Positions 8,309 to 12,250 of a stretch of 12,250 bases of DNA are shown here, one piece after another. The stretch comes from Trichodesmium sp. MAG_R04 (GTDB lineage Bacteria; Cyanobacteriota; Cyanobacteriia; Cyanobacteriales; Microcoleaceae), in NCBI GenBank assembly GCA_023356515.1, contig JAKQYG010000075.1:1-12250 (forward strand). The letters run 5' to 3'. Below the pieces are notes generated by a model. That model was not told the DNA's origin, did not search any database, and saw nothing but the letters and a program-made list of their open reading frames with translations. Every line of letters starts with the position of its first letter. Position 1 is the stretch's first letter. Position numbers and translations under genes: made by a program.

Positions 8309-8621
8309 TCATCTGCAGGTATTGATAGTCAAGCCAACTGTATTTCTTAAATTTATACTGGTATTTAAGTCTGTATCTATTAACAAACTACTTTCAGGAG
8401 AATCATAAGTTTTTAGGTTTAATGGCAGATCCTGAACATGATCACAGTTAAAACAAGTCTTTGATGATGAAAATAATCTATCGACTATCGCCAGTTCAGA
8501 ACCATACCATTGAGATTTATATTCTAGCTGTCTCGGAGATTTATAAAATCTTTGTTCAGCTATTTACTTAGCAAGCTTATGGTTAGCTTTTGATGTCGTG
8601 GAGCGAAACATTCAAGATACA
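8309..8621 (-). pseudogene. Decayed tnpB (IS200/IS605-type RNA-guided nuclease), C-terminal half
   Basis: I found this by translating the minus strand. The codons give NHKLAK, a stop, then IAEQRFYKSPRQLEYK (about 8540-8580), continuing SQWYGSELAIVDRLFSSSK (about 8475-8532). A zinc-ribbon half CFNC follows, then LNTSINL and VGLTINTC, ending at a TGA at 8309-8311. These are hallmarks of TnpB C-terminal halves: the RRQLEYKSQWYGS block, the RuvC-adjacent IVDR, Cys pairs, then DLNASINL. The second Cys pair and the CG of the end are mutated. Upstream, fragments resembling KTIMYLE and NVS appear in shifted frames to about 8621, and the N-terminal half is missing. It cannot make a working nuclease. 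It fills most of the gene-free stretch 8260-8760; the remaining 8622-8760 shows nothing recognisable. Confidence 0.75.
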
Positions 8622-8760
8622 TAATGGTCTTTTCTGGCAACAGTGCCGTGGTTCTTGGCTAGGTAAGTTGTCAATTTATAAAGTGTATCTTTGCGAATGT
8701 TAGCTACCTTTCTATATAGTATGCCTTGTAGCATATTATATCGTCATTTTTTGACTAAGT

Positions 8761-9156
8761 TTATACTCCGCGTCTTAAAGCAAGTTCAACTTGTCTAAAT
8801 TCTTGCTCCAAACGTTTCTTTAATTTATCGGGTACAGGACGATTTGGATAAGAAGCATAATGTCCTGCTAAAGAACTCAGAGCAGTTTGCATTGTAGTAA
8901 ATGATGGTAGAGTAGATACAGAATCATCACGACGATAGCGAGAGGCATAGTCACTAATTGCTTGACGCGCGATCGCTTGAGCTTGACTTTTAGCTTCTGT
9001 ATTTTCTGGTAATTCAAGGGCTGTTTTTAAGCTGTTAATTAAGCTTAATGTATTTTCGGAATAACTTCCACTGAAAGTTGAGGGACTAGAACAACCCATT
9101 AAACCTATGGTACAAACTAAAACTAGGGCTAATAGACGAGAAATAAAACGTTTCAT
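8761..9156 (-). CDS. psb27: Photosystem II assembly/repair lipoprotein Psb27
   Basis: Thylakoid-lumen lipoprotein that binds CP43 in photosystem II intermediates and supports oxygen-evolving-complex assembly and repair. The 131-residue length is typical. A basic, hydrophobic signal leads to the lipobox LMGC with lipidated C22. The mature part is the Psb27 four-helix bundle: SGSYSENTLSLINSLK from about 29, AISDYASRYRRD about 67-78, then SFTTMQTALSSLAGHYASYP and a C-terminal KRLEQEFRQVELALRRG. All are strongly conserved in the family. The ATG fits the signal peptide, with no Shine-Dalgarno visible. It is a stand-alone gene with over 700 bp upstream before the next gene. Identification is secure and marks the genome as cyanobacterial. 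Confidence 0.97.
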   Translation of the reverse strand: MKRFISRLLALVLVCTIGLMGCSSPSTFSGSYSENTLSLINSLKTALELPENTEAKSQAQAIARQAISDYASRYRRDDSVSTLPSFTTMQTALSSLAGHYASYPNRPVPDKLKKRLEQEFRQVELALRRGV

Positions 9157-9323
9157 GGAACTTTTTTTTAGTATGGAATTTAATTTTTTTTGGTTTGGCT
9201 TGATATACTTCCGATATTGCCTTTAAGCAAAAGCGCGGGATTATTTAGTTAGGAAAGCTCTAAGGATAGTAATACTTTCCTTTGTATTCCAATAGCCTAG
9301 AGAATTGACTTTGATTTATACAT

Positions 9324-9352
9324 TTGTGCATTATAATGACTGCATGTATAAT
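9324..9352 (+). promoter_or_regulatory. Promoter-like -35/-10 pair with no gene downstream
   Basis: TTGTGC (9324-9329) and TATAAT (9347-9352) are separated by 17 bp. A perfect 10-bp palindrome CATTATAATG (9329-9338) overlaps the spacer. No plus-strand reading frame follows for several hundred bases, so this is either chance in AT-rich DNA or the start of a non-coding transcript. Confidence 0.25.
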
Positions 9353-9699
9353 CGTCAACCTATTTGATATCCTCGGTAAAATATGGTTTAAAGATTGCTT
9401 TAGTGGCAAGTGTAGAAACTTCTGAAAGCTAAACTCTATCCTGAGTCTTTTTAGCCTGAGTAATAAAATGTTTTTGTAGTTCAGAATTAGTCGGTTTTTT
9501 GTTTCCTAGTTTATACTTTTCCTGAGAGCAAGCTAGACTATCATTCTACACAAGGCGGACACAACCTGTGGAGCTTTGCTAATTTCTGTTTTTGTCCCAA
9601 TGTTGGATATATACGTTACTTATATCTTGCTTTCATAGAATTACTTTTGAAGCTAAGGGGTATGATAACATAACCTGTGGAAAAAAATCAACTAAAAAG

Positions 9700-9716
9700 T
9701 CGCCCTAGAAGGGCGA
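9700..9716 (+). mobile_element. Hairpin resembling the right end of an IS200/IS605-type element
   Basis: TCGCCCT (9700-9706) and AGGGCGA (9710-9716) form a perfect 7-bp stem with an AGA loop, followed by GGCTTTAAAACC. This style of GC-rich hairpin is found just after the tnpB stop in many cyanobacterial IS200/IS605 elements, where it is both the transposon end and part of the guide-RNA scaffold. No intact tnpB is attached. A similar hairpin faces it at 10919-10930, on the other side of the flavoprotein gene. It could instead be an unrelated stem-loop. Confidence 0.4.
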
Positions 9717-9752
9717 GGCTTTAAAACCAATTTTTCGGTATAGCAGTCGAAG

Positions 9753-9843
9753 TATAGCACTACGGGTAAGTAAGAAGTCAGAAGTAATCCCTGACTGAAT
9801 TTCAGCATTTAGTAATGTCCTAACCTTTGCTTTGAGTGCTATA
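9753..9843. repeat. 91-bp segment with 9-bp terminal inverted repeats (MITE-like)
   Basis: TATAGCACT (9753-9761) and AGTGCTATA (9835-9843) are perfect inverted ends. The interior holds the second copy of the 42-nt repeat (9801-9842), whose last bases form the right inverted repeat. Size and structure suit a miniature inverted-repeat element or decayed remnant. No target-site duplication is obvious, and no coding capacity is present. Confidence 0.4.
9801..9842. repeat. 42-nt dispersed repeat, copy 2
   Basis: This matches 5481-5522 in 36 of 42 positions, with the same orientation and no gaps. It ends in TGCTAT as copy 1 does. It lies inside the inverted-repeat-bounded segment 9753-9843, downstream of the flavoprotein gene. 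Confidence 0.6.
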
Positions 9844-9921
9844 AGAGTCTTAGAGCGGGGTTTTTGGGGCAGTTCAATTTTGAGATAAACATATTAATGT
9901 TTCAGGCAAAGATTACGGTAG

Positions 9922-10878
9922 CTATGAATGATCCCAATCTCGCTTAATGCCTTTGCGTTGATTGAGAAATCGATCAATTGCCATTGCTGCAATACAGCCA
10001 TCTGATGCTGCAACTACTGCCTGTTGAAATGGTGTATTTCGAATATCGCCAATTGCCCAAACTCCATCTACATTGGTTGCCATCATTTCATCGACTTTTA
10101 CCCCACCATTTTCGGTAAATGCAATTTCAGGACCTATGTAGTCTGTAATGGGTTTTGAGCCGCTTTGGTATACAAAGACTCCTTCTACGGGTAGGGAAGC
10201 TACTTCTGATTCTCCTCTGGTTTTCATCAAAATATTCGTGACTCCTGACTCATCCCCTTGGATGGAGGTCAAGCGTGTTAAATTCCAATGTTTCACATTT
10301 GGTTGATTTAGTAATACCTGAACATGAGAATCTTTGTGCTGTGGTTCTTTATTGGTTAGCCAGTGGACGGTAGAAACAAATTTGGTTAGGAATTGGGCTT
10401 CTTCAACTGCTTCTGGGTTAAGTCCATAAACGGCTACTTCTTTTTGCCGGTAAAATGCTCCATCACAAGTGGCACAGTAGCTTACGCCTCGACCTAAAAA
10501 TTCTGATTCTCCTTTGAGGGAAGATTTACGGCCCATGGACCCTGTGGCTAGGACGAGCGATCGCCCCACAAATGTTCCTTCTGGGGTATAAACTTTTTTT
10601 AATGGCCCTTCTACATCAATGCCAAAAACTTGTGCTCGCTGATATTTAGTTCCAAAAGAGACAGCCTGGTCTCGCATCTCATCTAGCAGGGCATTTCCGC
10701 TAATATCACCTGCTACTCCTGGATAGTTAGCAATTTTATGGGTAATTGCTAGTGCTCCTACTGCTGGGTTTTTGTCCAGTATTACTGTTTTTAAGTCTGC
10801 ACGAGATGTATATAGTGCACAACTACAGCCAGCTGGGCCACCGCCAATGATAACTACATCAAATTCATAAGTTTCCAA
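9922..10878 (-). CDS. Thioredoxin-reductase-like FAD disulfide oxidoreductase (DDOR/Slr0600-like)
   Basis: Flavoprotein of 318 residues with thioredoxin-reductase layout: FAD loop GGGPAG 12-17, ATGS 111-114, redox pair CATC (C135, C138) followed by D139, and a second FAD-binding site GVWAIGD 272-278. The NADPH domain is unusual. Where thioredoxin reductases have GGGDSAxEE and a downstream basic HRR-type motif, this protein has YGLNPEAVEEA (151-161) and VHWLTN (171-176). This fits the cyanobacterial diflavin-linked disulfide oxidoreductase group (Gloeobacter DDOR, Synechocystis Slr0600), where a second FAD occupies the pyridine-nucleotide region; the electron donor is unsettled. The start is TTG: an in-frame TAA lies two codons upstream, GAGGA lies about 10 nt before the TTG, and the family N-terminus begins there. 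A plain TrxB assignment is less likely. Confidence 0.9.
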   Translation of the reverse strand: METYEFDVVIIGGGPAGCSCALYTSRADLKTVILDKNPAVGALAITHKIANYPGVAGDISGNALLDEMRDQAVSFGTKYQRAQVFGIDVEGPLKKVYTPEGTFVGRSLVLATGSMGRKSSLKGESEFLGRGVSYCATCDGAFYRQKEVAVYGLNPEAVEEAQFLTKFVSTVHWLTNKEPQHKDSHVQVLLNQPNVKHWNLTRLTSIQGDESGVTNILMKTRGESEVASLPVEGVFVYQSGSKPITDYIGPEIAFTENGGVKVDEMMATNVDGVWAIGDIRNTPFQQAVVAASDGCIAAMAIDRFLNQRKGIKRDWDHS

Positions 10879-10893
10879 AATTTATAGTCCTCG
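10879..10893 (-). promoter_or_regulatory. Shine-Dalgarno supporting a TTG start of the flavoprotein gene
   Basis: On the minus strand GAGGA lies about 10 nt before the TTG codon at 10876-10878. An in-frame TAA at 10882-10884 blocks any upstream start, and the first internal Met is residue 68, beyond the FAD loop. The TTG is therefore the best start. Few other genes in this window have a visible ribosome-binding site. Confidence 0.65.
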
Positions 10894-10918
10894 AAAATAA
10901 TACTTATTGACATTTCTC

Positions 10919-10930
10919 GCCCTAAAGGGC
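10919..10930 (-). mobile_element. Right-end hairpin of the decayed IS200/IS605-type element
   Basis: GCCCT and AGGGC (10919-10930) pair around a 2-nt loop, 14 bp past the decayed tnpB stop at 10944-10946. This is where the right end and guide-RNA (omega RNA) scaffold sit in such elements. It lies about 40 bp upstream of the flavoprotein start, so that gene's leader derives from transposon-end DNA. Confidence 0.5.
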
Positions 10931-10943
10931 TAGGATTTTTGCT

Positions 10944-11124
10944 TCACCCAGCTAACTTACTTAACAAATTCTCATTTGCTATTATAGAGGTTAATCTGTC
11001 CACAAGGGTTTTGAGAGTTGGTATACCCTACTAGGTTTAAACTTTTGTTTTGGCGATCTTTATGATTTTTGACCAGTTCCTTCACGTTTAAGTCTTTTAT
11101 CACCACAAATATTATATTAATTTA
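10944..11124 (-). pseudogene. Decayed tnpB (IS200/IS605-type) with large internal deletion
   Basis: Minus-strand translation gives NIIFVVIKDLNVKELVKNHK (about 11065-11124), matching the TnpB block that carries the conserved acidic residue (IVIEDLNVKGLVKNH). It then jumps to VGYTNSQNPCGQINLY, which is the extreme C-terminus. After a frameshift the peptide ends NENLLSKLAG at the TGA 10944-10946. The region between, including the zinc ribbon, is deleted, so it is non-functional. The VGxT...CG end resembles the remnant at 8309-8621, suggesting related elements. The rest of the spacer (11125-11558) has no gene; it contains a 15-bp tandem repeat and a hairpin described separately. Confidence 0.65.
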
Positions 11125-11257
11125 ACACATTAAGTTGGTTGGGGTAGATATGAGTTTAAGAACAGCGGCTCTGAAGTACGGGGTTTTAGACCTAATTTTT
11201 TGATAGATATTTGTGGATTTTGTTATGGTCAAAAAAATTCTTTGGGGAGGGAGAGCG

Positions 11258-11287
11258 ATCGCTTATCTGCTCATCGCTTATCTGCTA
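11258..11287. repeat. 15-bp tandem duplication containing part of a HIP1 site
   Basis: Two adjacent 15-bp units, 11258-11272 and 11273-11287, share ATCGCTTATCTGCT and differ only at the last base. A partial third copy, ATCGCTTATCT, lies at 11377-11387 beside another HIP1 octamer. This is intergenic, with no evident function; slippage or local duplication is likely. Confidence 0.6.
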
Positions 11288-11494
11288 TAGTTATTCTTTC
11301 TACCACTTTCTACCATCCTTTACCACGTAATTGTTATTCTGTCAAGTCTCTGAACTGAAAGATACTGCTATGGGCGATCGCTTATCTTTCTGCCCCATTA
11401 AATTTTTGGAGTTAGACCTCTGGCTTATTAACTTTCTATGATTTAGCTACATAGGATACTACATACATAATACATGGTTGTAAAAAAAAATTTT

Positions 11495-11511
11495 TTCCCG
11501 CTTCGCGGGAA
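11495..11511 (-). terminator. 7-bp hairpin downstream of the SUMF1-fold gene (terminator and/or DGR-type stem-loop)
   Basis: TTCCCGC (11495-11501) and GCGGGAA (11505-11511) form a perfect stem with a 3-nt loop, 47 nt past the stop of the SUMF1-fold gene. On the minus strand it is followed by A6 then T9, so it could act as a Rho-independent terminator. DGR target genes also carry a short GC-rich hairpin just after the variable repeat that aids retrohoming, so either or both roles are possible. Confidence 0.6.
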
Positions 11512-11558
11512 CTAAAAAAAATATAGGGTAAAGGGCAAAAGGGGAAAAGAAAAAAGGG

Positions 11559-11690
11559 TTAAAGAGTTCTCCCGCCAACGCAGACAACACGAAAACCAGC
11601 ATTGAAGTTGTGGTCGTCGCGCCTAACAAAGTTGAGGCTAATCGCAGAGCGGCAATTATTAGGAAGGTAGTCCCAAGAACCGCCCCGCAG
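11559..11690 (-). other. Candidate DGR variable repeat (VR)
   Basis: The gene's end codes for RGGSW, 25 variable residues (codons at 11598-11672), then GFRVVC and RTL-stop. In those 25 codons, 23 end in C or T, and many are one or two first/second-position changes from AAC or AAT: GAC, TAC, ATT, AGC, CTC, TTT, GTT, TTC. That is the signature of template adenines being replaced during mutagenic retrohoming. The constant tract 11559-11597 would be the initiation-of-mutagenic-homing region. No template repeat or reverse transcriptase is present, so assignment rests on pattern and fold. Confidence 0.65.
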
Positions 11691-12250
11691 TCGGGTATAA
11701 CTTTCGGTAGAATTCTCTTTATTACCATCAACCCAAGCGCTTCCATCTGTAGGAGCATTTTCATAATTATCATGCCAGTCATCAGCACACCATTCCCAGA
11801 CATTCCCGTGCATATCGCTCAACCCAAAAGAATTAGCTACTTGAAAATAACCTACAGGGGTCGTTTCTCCACGATGTTCTCCTTTTAATCCTCTGCCGTA
11901 AGAGCCTCTATCCCCTGTCCCATCATAGTTGGCTAAATCTGTAGAAATAGTTTCTCCAAAATGAAAGGGAGTTGTAGTTCCAGCACGACAGGCATATTCC
12001 CATTCAGCCTCGCTTGGTAGTCTATAATTTCTTCGAGTTAATTTGGAAAGTCGTTGGCAGAATTCTACTGCTTCGTACCAGTTCACTGTCTCTACTGGTC
12101 TTTGCCATCTATCCATACCTTTATATGGTTCTTTAAAATGAGATGGATCTGGGTCTAGGTCTTCTTTTTCTTTCAGGTCTGCTCGGGAGGCGATCGCTCT
12201 CCACTGTTTTTGAGTAACAGGATAACGGCCCATTAGAAACTCGGAGATAG
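11559..12250 (-). CDS. Formylglycine-generating-enzyme-fold (SUMF1) protein, 5' end beyond window; probable DGR target
   Basis: The frame stays open from the stop at 11559 to the window edge; the ATG at 12231-12233 is internal, preceded by codons for ISEFL, so the N-terminus is missing. Numbering from that Met, SUMF1/FGE motifs appear in order: YPVTQKQW 4-11, RLPSEAEWEYACRAG 71-85, DMHGNVWEWC 140-149, RGGSW 183-187 and GFRVVC 213-218. The catalytic pair of true FGEs is broken: the second Cys is present (C194) but the first is Tyr (Y189), so sulfatase activation is unlikely. This C-type-lectin-like fold is widely used in cyanobacteria for DGR variable proteins, and its C-terminus looks diversified, suggesting a ligand-binding role. 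Missing N-terminal domains could add a kinase, caspase-like or NTPase module. Confidence 0.93.
   Translation of the reverse strand, partial: ISEFLMGRYPVTQKQWRAIASRADLKEKEDLDPDPSHFKEPYKGMDRWQRPVETVNWYEAVEFCQRLSKLTRRNYRLPSEAEWEYACRAGTTTPFHFGETISTDLANYDGTGDRGSYGRGLKGEHRGETTPVGYFQVANSFGLSDMHGNVWEWCADDWHDNYENAPTDGSAWVDGNKENSTESYTRLRGGSWDYLPNNCRSAISLNFVRRDDHNFNAGFRVVCVGGRTL

Larger units (their letters stand above)
9157..9921. other. 765-bp gene-free stretch with mobile-element debris
   Basis: I see no credible gene here. It contains the AT-rich psb27 upstream region, a plus-strand promoter-like pair at 9324-9352, an IS-end-like hairpin at 9700-9716, and a 91-bp inverted-repeat-bounded segment at 9753-9843 that includes copy 2 of the 42-nt repeat. 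Two AACCTGTGGA motifs (near 9565 and 9672) recall the sequence before the 3' end of some cyanobacterial tnpB genes, but I could not assemble a convincing TnpB translation. Confidence 0.6.
92..12197. repeat. HIP1 octamer GCGATCGC, 11 dispersed copies
   Basis: Copies start at 92, 409, 4626, 5091, 6920, 7000, 8969, 10557, 11255, 11374 and 12190. This palindrome is strongly over-represented in many cyanobacteria and supports the phylum assignment. The longest gap, 417-4625, spans the sulfotransferase and MFS genes. Confidence 0.9.

Noticed and set aside
8309..8621. Intact TnpB nuclease gene
   Set aside because: In-frame stop, frameshifts, missing second cysteine pair and missing N-terminal half.
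11258..11387. CRISPR array from the repeated ATCGCTTATCT units
   Set aside because: Two adjacent units without spacers and a partial third copy; no regular repeat-spacer structure.
11125..11558. Possible DGR template repeat or reverse transcriptase downstream of the candidate VR
   Set aside because: No second copy of the VR and no reverse-transcriptase motif (such as YxDD in a long frame) is present; only short repeats and the hairpin.
11459..11803. 114-codon minus-strand reading frame with a hydrophobic stretch
   Set aside because: It is a shifted-frame shadow of the SUMF1-fold gene and its downstream hairpin; the SUMF1 frame carries all recognisable motifs.

Overview
The window comes from a cyanobacterial chromosome, probably a filamentous, low-GC, mobile-element-rich lineage. 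Two things support the phylum: the photosystem II assembly lipoprotein gene psb27, and eleven copies of the HIP1 octamer GCGATCGC in 12.25 kb. The finer placement is inference from the AT-rich intergenic DNA and the decayed IS200/IS605-type transposon debris.

Layout. The only plus-strand gene is obgE (159-1169), a ribosome-assembly GTPase. Everything else reads on the minus strand. In increasing coordinate order these are: a SULT-type PAPS-dependent sulfotransferase (1442-2419); a 12-TM MFS exporter-like protein (2631-3854); a fatty-acid-hydroxylase/short-chain-dehydrogenase fusion (4208-5428); an exported lipoprotein with a 2-keto-4-pentenoate-hydratase-like fold (5788-6702); a secreted family-10-glycosidase-like protein 60 bp upstream of it (6763-8259); psb27 (8761-9156); a thioredoxin-reductase-like flavoprotein that lacks the usual NADPH motif and resembles the cyanobacterial DDOR/Slr0600 group (9922-10878, TTG start); and the C-terminal part of a formylglycine-generating-enzyme-fold (SUMF1) protein cut by the window edge (11559-12250).

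The intergenic DNA is not empty. Translating the minus strand by eye shows the remains of tnpB, the RNA-guided nuclease gene of IS200/IS605-type elements, at about 8309-8621 and about 10944-11124. Each lies immediately upstream of, and in the same direction as, an intact gene. A third IS-end-like hairpin lies at 9700-9716. A 42-nt repeat occurs at 5481-5522 and 9801-9842.

The most interesting element is the end of the SUMF1-fold gene. Its last about 45 codons look like the variable repeat of a diversity-generating retroelement (DGR) target. They carry the frame RGGSW-(25 residues)-GFRVVC. In the 25 variable codons, 23 end in C or T, as expected if AAY codons of a template were mutated at their adenines. 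A 7-bp hairpin follows the gene. No reverse transcriptase or template repeat is present here, so this would be a target served from elsewhere in the genome.

The genes do not form one pathway. The two exported proteins at 5788-8259 may form a two-gene operon, and the sulfotransferase and MFS genes may be a small acquired accessory block.
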